DNA of 64,000 nt, taken from Hymenolepis diminuta (Eukaryota > Platyhelminthes > Cestoda > Cyclophyllidea > Hymenolepididae). A program made the position numbers and the translations under genes. Each line of letters begins with the position of its first letter. Within the stretch, counting starts at the first letter, position 1. The notes beneath the pieces are model-generated. The model was not told where the DNA came from. It worked only from the letters and a program-made list of their open reading frames with translations, and did not search any database. Of this stretch, positions 14,178 to 24,349 are shown piece by piece. The stretch spans positions 3,735,929-3,799,928 of the forward strand of contig CAADRB010000001.1 of assembly GCA_900708905.1 (NCBI GenBank), in the 5' to 3' direction.

Positions 14178-14558
14178 ACCCGACTGAAAGTACGATAAAA
14201 GCTTAAGCATGCTCTTGGTTCTAAAGAATCGCCAAAAGGATCCCCCAATAAGATTTCTTGGCGGATGCTATAGAAACTGCCATTTATAACGTCTCTCAAA
14301 GTATGGGGGCAGTCTAGACAAAAGGCTTGAACACGTATTATGAATCTCACCGATGAAGCGATCTCAGAATTACGTGCCAAGGTCATGTTGGGAAGAGTTA
14401 CTCCTAAAAAACTTGCAAGAATGACATCTCATGAAATGTCTTCCGGTAAACTGTATAAACTTCGAGAGAAATATTATTATGAATACCGGAACATTGCGAT
14501 GCCTGAAAAACTGAGAAACAAGTCTAACGGGCAGATGATGCCATTAGAAATCACATAA
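14178..14558 (+). pseudogene. TFIIS central-domain (TCEA-like) pseudogene
   Basis: The ORF from ATG 14340 reads MNLTDEAISELRAKVMLGRV, then TPKKLARMTSHEMSSGKLYK. This matches the last helices of the TFIIS central domain, the part of elongation factor S-II that binds RNA polymerase II (family pattern: NLKD...LR..VL.G.I.P...A.MT.EEMAS.ELK). Upstream DNA continues the match but is broken. In the same frame TRLKVR and KLKHALGSKES are separated by a TAA. The segment ADAIETAIYNVSQSMG, matching the family's EEAIYQE... helix, is in another frame. The C-terminal zinc ribbon is absent; the frame ends after LRNKSNGQ. Stops plus a frameshift indicate a dead copy. Lack of introns suggests, but does not prove, a processed retrocopy. 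Confidence 0.65.
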
Positions 14559-14793
14559 TAGGTTGATATATGACAGTCTTTTATCTGAATTATTATTTTA
14601 CATTGCATTTTGATATGAGTATTGCCTCCATGTGGTATTAATGGCATTTTTCCATTGTTGATAATAGCCTTTGAGCGAAATCAGAATCGGGACAGTGTTT
14701 TGTGTTACCCTCATAATACTTTCGATTTCCATTAGGGAAGGTGCTGACAGCAACAAACTCAGGTAAGAAACTCCTCTTGCGTCAAGAGTTAAT

Positions 14794-14895
14794 CTGTGCG
14801 GCTGACTATCCTCACCACTGGATGTACACTAATGGGCACTGATCTCGTAACCTCCAAGTGAACGGATGTGGACCTTGACCATTGCTAACAGGTCA
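14794..14895 (-). mobile_element. tRNA-derived SINE, family A (diverged)
   Basis: Aligns by eye with the 12398-12580 copy: TGTGCGGCTGACTATCC here for CAGTGCGACTGGCCATTCC there. This is followed by a degraded B-box region (ACTAATGGGCACTGATCTCG) and the ACCATTGC tail of the tRNA-like part. The B box is no longer intact. Confidence 0.5.
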
Positions 14896-14899
14896 CTAC

Positions 14900-16060
14900 A
14901 TTCTTTTAATAAATACTCCCACTGCTTCTACGCGTTGTAACCTTTTATTAATTTAAGAACTTTCACTATGTCTTTATTATTTACAGATCTGATAGTAAAC
15001 CCATTTTATAATTTGATCGTATAACAATAATTGCTGTTTGGCAATACATTACTATTGTTCATGTCAATTAATGCAGAGTTACTTGTATTTAATTGTTCCT
15101 TTATTCATTTGATTAGCCTAAGTCATGAAAACTTTTCAATATTAGCCAGACGCTCTGACCTACTATACATTCTAATCAACCGATAAATCCATACATTCGG
15201 TATATTAGAACAAGGAGTAGCGAAATATACCCCTTAAGTATAAAGTGAACGATCCAATTAATCTTAAATTCAAATGAAGTATGACTTATTTTTACATTTC
15301 CACCAACCCCTCTCCCTTCTTAATGGAATATTTTGCCATGCCCGTACCTATGAGTTTTCAGCTTGTGAGCAATAAATATGATTAGCGACAATTAGATGGG
15401 GATCAAACGGCGGTATTAAAGTAACTCTAATCTGATAGTGAAGCTACTTTAAGAGCCCGACCAAATTATACTGTATATTCTCTCATAGAACTAATGATCT
15501 CCTTAATGACTGACAGGATGCAACGGCTATTCCCCAATGAGAAGATCAAGGGTTGGGTTGATGTAGATATACAGGACAAGAGAGGATAAAGGAGTAGGAG
15601 GTGGAATTTGGGGAGAAGAAAAAGGCGTCAGTTATGAGCGAGGGCAAGCCGGTTCGTAAGAAACAAGCGAAATAGGATACGCTATCTGATTTGTCTTAAA
15701 TGATTTTAGCATTAGTAGGCAATGTGAGTATGAGTCTGTGTGTATACTACGATCTAAATCTTAGAATTTCCTTTACAATCAGTATTTCGGTCCCCTATTT
15801 TATTTTAAATATTTTAACTAAATGTGCATTCACTAATTGAGGATGTAATACAATAAAATGACCTTTACACATTTATCCTATTTTGCTGCTTTTTCAACTT
15901 TAAGCGAAATTTCATCAGTTATCTGTTATCTTTATCAAAACAAAAATCACTCTTAACCTTACATTTGAAATTAAATTTCCTTAATCACCACTCAAAATCG
16001 AAATTTTTGAGTGAATATTCAATGATAATCTGAAGTACGGTGAATTACAGTTGAATGACG
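14900..16060. other. Intergenic, contains one repeat B fragment
   Basis: No gene recognised. 15268-15345 resembles the dispersed repeat family B described under FAM135. The rest shows no structure I can name. Confidence 0.4.
15268..15345 (+). repeat. Dispersed repeat family B fragment
   Basis: Contains the family B core in order: TATGACTTATTTTTACATTTC, CCTCTCCCTTCTTAATGG, then AATATTTTGCCATGCC. It closely parallels 52190-52250. It is the only clear family B copy found outside the right-hand half. Confidence 0.45.
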
Positions 16061-16063
16061 AAC

Positions 16064-16070
16064 TATAAAT
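16064..16070 (+). promoter_or_regulatory. TATA box candidate for the 16103 gene
   Basis: TATAAAT lies 33 bases before the ATG of the two-exon gene. A start site about 25-30 bases downstream would leave an extremely short 5' UTR. TATA-like words are common in A+T-rich DNA, so only the placement supports the call. Confidence 0.35.
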
Positions 16071-16102
16071 GCAGATATTTTGTTAGCTAGTGCAGATTGA
16101 AA

Positions 16103-16663
16103 ATGAGTGACACATATGACACTACGAATTTTCATTTCATTCTTTTGGAGCTGGATATAAAGGCTTTAGAAGTTAAAGGGAAGTCTCCAGGAGAAACAGG
16201 TAGAAAAATTATTGTCTTCTGATCAAAATTCTTTGTGCTTTTAGAATTGCTATACGATGTAGACGGTAAAACAGTCTCCTTGGGTATTATACAGTTTGAT
16301 AAAATGGTTGAGCATACAAGGCTCTGTCTTCGAAGATTCCTTAACTTTGTTATATTCAACAAACCCAGCCCTATTCCAAGAGAATTTGATTACTTCCTTG
16401 AAAATCTGACCACAAGCAGCCAAGCACTTGAAATAAAAATGTGCGGATGGATTAAATTTGTCAATTATTTTTTACTAATCGCCATAAAAAATAATTGGGT
16501 CAATGATGAAGAGCTCAATAAATTTACTTTCGGTTTTAATTCATTCAATGAGTTTTGGCTATACATGCGTTTTATTGAGGAATATTTAAAAGAGAAGGAT
16601 CCGTTATGTAGGAGGATTTGTGAAACGTGGGAAAGCTTCTATTTCAAATTTGGTTGCTCTTAG
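16103..16663 (+). CDS. Uncharacterised two-exon protein, 171 aa
   Basis: Exon 1 is 16103-16199 and exon 2 is 16245-16663 (stop TAG). The 45-bp intron has a GTAGAA donor after ACAG and a pyrimidine-rich acceptor ending TTTTAG, and its size matches the other tiny introns in this window. The start ATG (MSDTYDTTNFHFILLELDIK) has A at -3. Joining the exons gives an uninterrupted 171-residue protein. It is helical and aromatic-rich (FDYFLENL near residue 80, WIKFVNYFLLIAIKNNW near 105-121, FNEFWLYMRFIEEYLKEKD near 139-157). It has no signal peptide, and no domain was recognised. The stretch near 105-118 is hydrophobic but too short and charged at its flanks to call a membrane span. Function unknown. 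It may be a lineage-specific gene. Confidence 0.6.
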
Positions 16664-17109
16664 TAAAATGCATAATTGTTAAATATATAAACTACTTACA
16701 TTTTCCGCCTTATTGATTATCAGACGTAGATGGTTACGTGATTTGATAATGGTAATTTTACCTGCCTTCTTTCCCGGTTTGAAGTAATTGATTGAATCTG
16801 AGGTGTCACCCATGGTGTTTCCGCTAGTCTTCCGGACTGATAAGGTTTTTTTCCTATCATAAATTTATGATACAGAGTATGTCGGAGAAAGTCTTATTAA
16901 AACAGTTCCCTGAATCACAGTCCTTTCCTATACTAACTCAATGAGACATGCTCAGTTACTCTCCTAGGTTCTAATTTTGGGTAGTTTAAAGCTGACGATG
17001 TAGAGGTATAGAGTAGTAGGGTGTTTAACCACCCTAGCTTCTACGGTTCATAGCTTAATAATGTGGACATTTCGGTTAGCAGTAGGAATCGTTAGCTATG
17101 TGCCGTGAC

Positions 17110-17195
17110 AATGGCTATCCTGAGGTGATCTGAACACGCAGCCTTCCGGTTTGACGTTACTCAGCAGGCTTGCTACCACTATACCAGTAACAGCC
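17110..17195 (-). mobile_element. tRNA-derived SINE or tRNA pseudogene
   Basis: The minus strand contains a perfect Pol III A box, TGGTATAGTGG, at 17186-17176. About 40 bases on is a weak B-box-like GTGTTCAGATC. The spacing fits a tRNA-derived promoter, but the acceptor arms do not pair into an intact tRNA. The body differs from family A, so it may be a second SINE family, possibly related to 56995-57070. Confidence 0.5.
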
Positions 17196-17248
17196 CTAAT
17201 TTTGTTGGTGATCCAGATCAGATGAAACCTAAATCTCTCTCTCTCATC

Positions 17249-17259
17249 NNNNNNNNNNN
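17249..17259. other. Assembly gap, 11 N
   Basis: Run of 11 undetermined bases within repeat-rich sequence. A (CT)n tract immediately precedes it. Confidence 0.99.
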
Positions 17260-18194
17260 CCCGAACTTTTATCTCCTTAATCTAAGGTTTGCTTTACCAC
17301 AGACATTGGGCTCATTGGCTGACTCCAGTCAAGGTCGGTTATTTATTAACTTCTTTGCTGTTAACAAACTTCCTAAACATAGTCTCTTTACTCAACTTAC
17401 TCCGAAGTTGTATTCAGACGCTCCCGTCTTCTCATCCTGGGTAAATTTGGGATGGCAATTTAGACATTCCAAACTTTTAGCATCTTAATATTGGTGAACA
17501 TTCCAGTTAGCATTAGAAACAGTTCCAATGGCTTTCTAGAGTCAGAGATGTAAAGAACAAAGACGATGTTGATTTAATAATAGTGGAGAACGTGATGTCC
17601 GGGCGCTCGGTTTCTGTACGTGGGTGAAAACCTTGGTGAGGCCTTCCTCTAAAGCCTCAGTATAAAATGTTCTTATCTAAAGTAGCCTTAATCTCAAGTT
17701 ATGCTGCTTTTATGATCGGACTGAGTTAGGCTAACGACGCATAGTAACCTTTTCCGAATCAAAAGAATGAGAGTTGAGATGGACGAGTGGGGTATCAGAC
17801 TTTAGAAGGATGGCTAGGACCTTTCGTTCTGATGCGAATATTCAAAGTTTTTAATATATGGAGGAAATGCGACAACAGAAAACCAAAGAATGTAGATTGA
17901 GACATGCCGGGAGTAGGACTGTCAAAGGTTTGGTGAGAAAGTCAGTCTAAATCGATAGACTGCATCTGGTTTCACCTTAACGACAGAAACATTTGACATC
18001 GAGCTGTGGGAAAGTTAGTTGGGACAGATAGAGAGATGATTTGGTGCCCAACAATGGCATTCCTATTACACTATGGGAAATCAAACCATGTCGACCGACT
18101 GAGTCGGCTAGGCGTGAGGAGATTCGTTGCCATGTCGAAAAACTAAATTTATACAAAATGGGAAAATTTTATTGGAGAAAAGTAAATTAACCCA

Positions 18195-18295
18195 GGAATT
18201 AGGTAGCCCCTACATGAAGTTAGAGGTCATAGATTCGATCCTCATCAGCACAAATCAATCCTTCGGAATGGTCGACCATACTGAGTAAGTCTTCT
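18195..18295 (+). mobile_element. tRNA-derived SINE, family A, plus orientation
   Basis: A B-box-like AGATTCGATCC at 18231-18241 is followed by CTCATCAGCACA and then GGAATGGTCGACCATACTG. This follows the order in the minus-strand reading of 12398-12580 (CCCATCAGTGCACG, then GGAATGGCCAGTCGCACTGG). Confidence 0.6.
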
Positions 18296-19104
18296 GATGC
18301 TGGGGTGGCGGTATTGGGTTCGGCTACCTTACCCCTATTTACAAAGAAGGGGATTTAGGTACACGGTTGAAAACAAATGGATATATCATCAGGTAGGTGC
18401 TATCTCAATAAAGGTAGGGCCTGTAATAATAATGCAAATGAGCATTTATAGGTTTATGGTTAGCAAAGGCTATTGAAATGATTAAAGAGTAGTAGGGTTC
18501 AAGTAATAGCAATTAACAGGTTTAAAGGAGTATAGATTTTTTGATCTAATCACGGGTTAAATTCCCCTAGGAGTTTGATCGGCAAGATGATTTTGTAGAA
18601 GTCTATGTATCCAGAGCCTTGAAAAAAGGAAAGAGGCGAAAAACTGTCTACTAATTGAACCTTTACCGACTACTAGTAGCCTTTGACAAGAAGACAGAGG
18701 AACCAAGCGGTGATAATATGAAGAAGATGTAATGCCTATGTTGATTGACCAAAGAGCGTTCCCCTAATATATTTCGAGAGGGCATTCAAATAACGCATTC
18801 ATTTCACTCGTTAGTCTCAGATAGACATTTTATTAACGGGACATGACGCAACCTCTCTGCTTTAAGTCACAGATCAAAGACTAACGGAGAAATTGGTAGT
18901 GGAACGTTTTCTCACGAATTAAAATTTATCAACACATGGCATGGATACGAATCAGACCCCTTTCAGCCTTGAGGTACTTCATCATATGCTCAATCTGCAG
19001 TAGGCTCGAATTTGTGCAGTTGAGTTGATTTTTTTTATTACTCTCCCGGGATGAGTAATTGTCACTAGATCAAAGCGTTCAGATGCGAACTAAAACACCG
19101 CTGA

Positions 19105-19185
19105 TACGGCGTTTTAAAAGTCAGAAATCATTGGCTCGACCCCCATCCAATGATGCGGAATGGTCAACCGGACATATTAAACGTG
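19105..19185 (+). mobile_element. tRNA-derived SINE, family A fragment
   Basis: TTGGCTCGACCCCCATC followed by GCGGAATGGTCAACCGGAC matches the B box and downstream body of family A, in plus orientation like the copy about 0.9 kb upstream. The B box carries changes (GGCTCGACCCC). Confidence 0.55.
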
Positions 19186-19572
19186 GTTAGTAAAGGGTTA
19201 AAGATTGCAAGCTTCTCACCAAAGGAAGTCATCTATGTCAAATTATTAATACCCGCCGATATTGACGCGAAACTCGAAGCCGCAACATTCAACGTCCAAA
19301 ATATATTAAAACAAACGTACTTAAACATTCACAAGTAGCACTTACCTCAAAAAGACTAAAATAACATTCTCCAAGAGTGATTAACGCACGTAGTACCAAA
19401 CATTGACCTATACGGGTAACAGTGAGCTATGACCAAAATAAACAAACACTTCACCCCCTCCATTTAATCAAATGGAAAACAACCCGGTCTTCGCTTTAGT
19501 TATACATACGTAAAAATTTAAACAATCCATACTTTACACAATTAGGGGATGAAACAAAACATCCCAAAAGAT

Positions 19573-21536
19573 TTAAGTATCCACTTCTTCCGTTTGTTTG
19601 TGCTTATTTTTCTTCTTTTTTTTCTTTTTCTCACCCTCTCCGATCGAAACGGGCTCAGCCGGAGCAGTGGTGGTATCTATGGCCACCTGATTACCATTTT
19701 CTTCTTCCTCATAATGCTTGCTCTTCGTTTTCTTTTTCTTTGGAGCCTCCTCTTCCTCAATAACCACCTCTTTCGCTTTAATAGTCACTTCATCAGCCAC
19801 CATCTCCTCGTGCCTTCGTTTCTTGGCCTTTTTCTTCTCTGTTTTGCTCAAAATTTCCTCCTCTTTTACAATTGTTTGATCTCCTTCCACTTGAGGAGTT
19901 TCTTCACCAATGACCACAGATTTGTGTTTTTTCCTCTTTTTCTTTTCGGATTGAGAATCTCCATTCAGTCTCGCCATTTCTTGATCCTCAGCTCTCTTTT
20001 TAACCATTACCATTTCAGCCTGAAAACAAGAAAAGGAATGAGATATCATTCAATGTAGAAAAAATTGATCTTAATCTAACTAGAATCCTTACTTCCTTCA
20101 GAGCTTCTTTCATAGCTTCAGCGTTGGTTTTTGGAAGAGTCCCAGTTTCAAAATATTTTAGTCGTTCCTCAACTTGTTTCTTAAAGGCACTTCCAAAAAC
20201 ATCACAGGGTTCATCACTGAAGCAGTCGATTCTTGAGGCGATTGCACACTTGGCAGCCAAGAAACGAGAGATACGACCCTTGTTCTCTGCTGAAGCCCTT
20301 CCAATAAAAGAACTGTGGAAGAGAAGACCGTACTTGGGTGTACGACCACGAGTTCGAAGAGCTCGGAATAGAGCCTTCTCAGCTCCGAGAATTTGAATAG
20401 TTGAAGCAGGACATTTAGCGAGCTTGGTGAGAGAACCTGCCTGTGTCATCAAACGAGCTGCCACTTGACTACCAACCAGAGCATTAAGGTTTGGCGCGAC
20501 AATAGAGAGCTTATCAGTAAGATAAGTGTACGTTGCTGCTCGGCGCTCAGTGAAAGTTTTAATTCCTTCCGTAAGATAAGCAAGGTTTTCTATGTCCTGC
20601 TCGGTGACATCCAAGCCTGTTAAAACAATGACCATATTGCTTTTAAAGAACTCAAATGCTTTTAAAGAGGAGCAAATCACGTACCCATTGATGATTTGGC
20701 AGCTGCAACAATTGCTTCGGCTTTTTCATGGTCGCCAGTGATTTCTTCAATCTTTTCAAATGCATCTTCATCGATGTTTTCACGGCTGCGAATAATGCTG
20801 GCAATTTTGATGAAATTAGAACACTCAGGTACGATTTTAGCAAGCTCTGGAAAGTGATAAGAAAACCATTCCTTAATACGCATGGAAAACGTGTTGATGT
20901 CCTTGTCCATCTGATCAAGAAGACTTATTGTATGCATAACTAGATTGTCCTCCCTTTGAAAAGCAAATACGATTACCAAAAAATTCAATAACGAACCTAT
21001 TAACATTGTACAAGACTTTATATCGAGAATAGTTGTGACCCAGACCAATGTGAGCTTTGGTCTCGGCAAATGCAGAAAATGATTCAATATACTTTGGGAA
21101 ATAGCGCCTTATTTGGCGAAAAATCTCCAAAGTGCCCGATTCAGTTGAGATAGTCACATTCGGGAGAGCGGTATCAACAAAACTTTTCAAATCATCACCA
21201 AGTTTATATTCTGAGACGTAGAGTATGTAAGACCTTCCGTCATTCAGTGTTTTCTTAAGAAATCTCTTCAGACATTTGTGAGCGAGACCCTCAGAAATTT
21301 GGAAGCAGTTATCGATAGCGATTTGAGCCGATTTAAAAGGACTATAGTTGAGGTCAAATGTTTTAGAGAACGTTTCATAGTCCACAGAAATTTTCTTCAA
21401 ACTGCCGAGAATCTCATCAAGTTCATGCATGTGGGTGGACAGAATGCCGTACCCCGAGGCATGCTCAAAAAGGAACGAAAGTGTGGCCTATTATAGAAAA
21501 TCAAAAAACTAGAGAAAAACACGCACTTACAGTCAT
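19573..21536 (-). CDS. NOP56: Nucleolar protein 56, box C/D snoRNP core
   Basis: Nop56 is a core protein of box C/D snoRNPs, which guide 2'-O-methylation of rRNA in the nucleolus. Five exons join in phase: 21536-21531 (ATG ACT only), 21487-20997, 20953-20685, 20616-20093 and 20019-19573 (stop TAA). They give 578 aa, near the usual length. The N-terminal domain has FLFEHASGYGIL at about residues 6-17. The central helical region reads HTISLLDQMDKDINTFSMRI then EWFSYHFPELAKIVPE. The Nop RNA-binding domain covers about 257-400, with GAEKALFRALRTRGRTPKYG from residue 333 and IDCFSDEPCDVFG ending near 397. The tail from 431 is Lys/Glu-rich with K-rich tracts, as in eukaryotic Nop56. NOP58 is excluded by the RIDCFSDEP...VEERLKYFETG segment, which follows NOP56. 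Introns are 43, 43, 68 and 73 bp. The second intron has a poor donor, GTTCGT. Confidence 0.95.
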
Positions 21537-21539
21537 AAC

Positions 21540-22329
21540 ACCCGCACTCAAAGTGATGACTAAAACTACACATGAAATGCTAATAAAAAGCATAAACTAG
21601 GCTACCGAAGTAGAATTTTAATCACTATATTCATCTCACTTTTTTTAAGTTGAAATATGGACTCAAGGGTTTATCACCCATTAAATAAGTTTTGCAATAT
21701 TTCCTATAGCCAATTCATAAACATTCATAACGACCTAGGTTATTTTTCATTTATGAAAGACTTAGTTTTTATTTTTGATGATTTTATTTTTATGAACGAA
21801 GGAACCAAAACAGAGATTTATGTTTTCTTCAAAATTGGCTGTCCTCATTTTCATTAAGTAACAATGAAGTTTCCCGTGAAGTCACTAAATCATCAACAGC
21901 GCTTTAATAAAATTGAATATCAAAAAATATTTATTTTTAACAAATTAAAATCAAGAATGCCATAACTGGGTCTCCTTGAAATGTGGCTATTATGAGAGTC
22001 TGCCTGGAGTTTTCAATGAAGTTCCCATTCGCACCGGCCCTATATGAAAACAATAAGTATTTTCTCCATTGAACTTCAAATAATTAGGCTAAAAACATTA
22101 ATAGTCTTAAGGCACATTGTCTGCAAATAACTCTTCCTTAAATACACTTTCATTTTGGGCCTCTAAATTTAGATGTACTATCTTTGTGTTTTCATTGTGG
22201 AGTGAAATTTTCAATTATATATATATATATATATATATACACATTCATACAAACACTCCCTATCTATGTGAGTTGGATAATATTAAATTAATAAATTAGT
22301 GGATAATAAGAGATGCGTAATAAGAGATA
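21540..22329. other. Intergenic between NOP56 and LTR element
   Basis: Probably includes the NOP56 promoter, but no TATA box or other named site is convincing. A (TA)n tract lies at 22217-22239. No coding region recognised. Confidence 0.4.
22217..22239. repeat. (TA)n microsatellite
   Basis: About eleven uninterrupted TA units, followed by a short CACATTCATAC run. It lies roughly 90 bases before the 5' LTR. Confidence 0.9.
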
Positions 22330-22576
22330 TGTAAGAATATCTAATTCCCACCTTTTAATTCCCTTTTATCCGAATGGATTTATTTACATTACGGTTATGA
22401 ACGGCGAATAATATAAATCGATCTATGGAAACGAAATTGTGCTTCCTATTTTGATATTATTATCCTTATCATGTTATAATATGACTTTGTCGGGTAACAG
22501 TTTTGCAACTAATGCAGTTTCTTGAGGAATCTAAGAGTCGGTCACAGTGTTCTACCGAAAAGAGCATATCGTAACA
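22330..22576 (+). repeat. 5' LTR
   Basis: Begins TGTAAGA and ends near CGTAACA. It shares with 24097-24347 the ordered words CCACCTTTTAATTC, TTCCCTTTTAT.CGAA, ATTTATTTACAT.ACGGTT, TTTCTTGAGG.ATCTAA and CGGT.ACAGT. The TG...CA ends are typical of LTRs. Confidence 0.75.
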
Positions 22577-22580
22577 GTTT

Positions 22581-22597
22581 TGGCGACGCAGTCATCG
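22581..22597 (+). other. Candidate primer-binding site
   Basis: TGGCGACGCAGTCATCG starts four bases after the inferred 5' LTR end. Ty3/gypsy elements usually have a TGG-starting site complementary to a tRNA 3' end at this spot. The tRNA was not identified. Confidence 0.5.
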
Positions 22598-24096
22598 AAC
22601 TACGCGGATGTGGAGGCCTAAATCTCTACGATCGTGAGGAACACCTTCACCTATACGAACATCTCTAGACTATGTGAAAACGTTATTTTTACCATAATTC
22701 TCATATTCTTGAAACGTTTGCAACATGGTAAGCACCGTACAATGATATTTATAACATTAGCATGGTAGATCTTCCCCACATCATTCAAATTACCATGCTG
22801 TATTGTAAATTTTAACATAAGGGGCCACAACTTATGTTCGTCTTATCTTCAGCCGACGGGTCCTACCGACCTAATTTATGAAAAGGATATTAGTTAGGAA
22901 CGGTCACAGGTGACAACAGTTCTCTCGTCGGCAGACCCTATAAATTTCCTCCTCTTTGACAATGAGCCCAATGGCAAGAAGTCTCATTGCAGACTCGGAT
23001 CCGCTGCACCATCGTGAATCGTGGGTGTTTTACCTCTACCCGGAAGACCCTCTCCCCATCCGACAAATATCAGAAGCATTCACTCCCAAGATGCCGATTT
23101 CGAAGAGGTTGTCATTATTATTAAGACCATCTCTTCCGTCTCTAGAACTGCATTACCGATCGTAATATCAACCTCGTGGCCCTCGGTTGAATCGATGAGC
23201 TCAACCTTATCCAGTTCCCAGACGAAAACAAGACCTGACAAGCATCGATTTGCAAACATACGAATGTAGAAAATTTCCTGAAAGGATGCGACCAGTTTCT
23301 ACACGCTGACGAAATTTCTCATGTTACTCAGTTGTCGAAACCAGATTCTCCTAGGACTCAGCTCCAACTTACCATCTCCGGACCCACTAATGGTGCGACG
23401 TAACTTATGGTGACAGATTCACATTCCAAAAAGTCTGATGTTATCATACTCTCGCCGACAACAAGCAGATCAACCATCTCTATCCGCAATAAACTCTTTA
23501 ACTCGTTGTATTACGGAAAACCTCGTTACGCACCTGAGTATACAGATTAACTACATTTTATCGAATTTTTCTCCGATCGATCGGTTAATTACCTTAGGAC
23601 ATATCTCACGGTATTAGAATAATCCGCTCCCGGCAGCAGAATTTAGAGGTCAAGATTTGGGAGCAGCTCGTGTCCCGACAAAGTGAGATCCGAAGCTCGC
23701 TATAGTGTGAGCGATCTTGTATATACCGCAACTATAGTTTAGGTCACCAAGCAGCATGGTGGCTATATCTACCATGTGGGGACAAGAGAGGACGCTTGGG
23801 TTCGCACTCACAAACAGCTCAGACCAGAAGGGTCTAATTTATTGAATTGTGAAAGACGCTTTTTAAATAGCCTTGATGGTATTACTGTTTGAGTTTTATA
23901 CCTTTCAACTTTCTCACCCCCAAACAGCCTGTTGTCTCCCGATGTGCATCGATTCGAAATAAGCGGTCTACCTGGACTCGATGACATTTCTCTTGTCTCC
24001 CGCTCGATCTCGCAGCAAAGACGGACCTGTAATCAAATCTTGAACGGGCTCGCTACATATAAGAAAATAAAATTTTTCCCAAAAATAATTCTTATA

Positions 24097-24347
24097 TGTA
24101 AGATTCTTTATTTTCCACCTTTTAATTCATTATTCTTCTAATTCCCTTTTATTCGAACGAATTTATTTACATCACGGTTGTAAATGGCGCATAATATGAA
24201 TTGATCTATGGGTACGAAAATTGCGTCCTATTTCGGTCTATTGGTTTTGTATTGCGATGTTGTCGGGAGGTATTTGTAACTATTACTATTTCTTGAGGGA
24301 TCTAATAGGCGGTTACAGTATCCTGCGGAGCCAGAGCAGACCATAAC
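24097..24347 (+). repeat. 3' LTR
   Basis: Begins TGTAAGATTC and ends near CCATAAC. It is the partner of 22330-22576 with matching words in the same order, plus an internal insertion or duplication around ATTCATTATTCTTCTAATTC. Confidence 0.75.
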
Positions 24348-24349
24348 TG

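Larger units (their letters stand above)
16680..19550. other. Repeat-rich intergenic region
   Basis: Dominated by repeat debris. 16930-17220 and 17385-17560 share ordered words (TTCTCATCCTGGGTAAATTT against CTCTCCTAGGTTCTAATTTTGG; a CTTAATA...ACATT..GTTAGCA block). They look like diverged copies on either side of an assembly gap. SINE-like units occur at 17110, 18195 and 19105. No gene recognised. Confidence 0.45.
22330..24347 (+). mobile_element. Internally deleted Ty3/gypsy LTR retrotransposon
   Basis: Two direct repeats of about 250 bp (22330-22576 and 24097-24347) flank some 1.5 kb. Just after the first repeat is a candidate primer-binding site (TGGCGACGCAGTC at 22581). Near 23770-23826 the plus strand reads YHVGTREDAWVRTHKQLRP, the typical C-terminal end of Ty3/gypsy pol, also seen at 10490. 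The total of about 2 kb is far below the roughly 5 kb of a full element, and no RT, RNase H or integrase core is visible. The copy therefore lost most of pol and has in-frame stops. The two repeats differ at many sites, indicating an old insertion. Confidence 0.75.

Noticed and set aside
13991..14386. Minus-strand frame of 131 codons overlapping the TFIIS-like pseudogene
   Set aside because: The plus strand carries recognisable TFIIS similarity over the overlap; the minus frame has no motif.
19549..20058. Long plus-strand open frame of 169 codons rich in Leu and Phe
   Set aside because: It is the antisense of the Lys/Glu-rich NOP56 tail, whose codons give Leu/Phe when read backwards.
20020..20092. 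Possible box C/D snoRNA in the last NOP56 intron (an ATGATAT word is present)
   Set aside because: It is not a proper C box, no D box CTGA lies near the other end, and there is no terminal stem.
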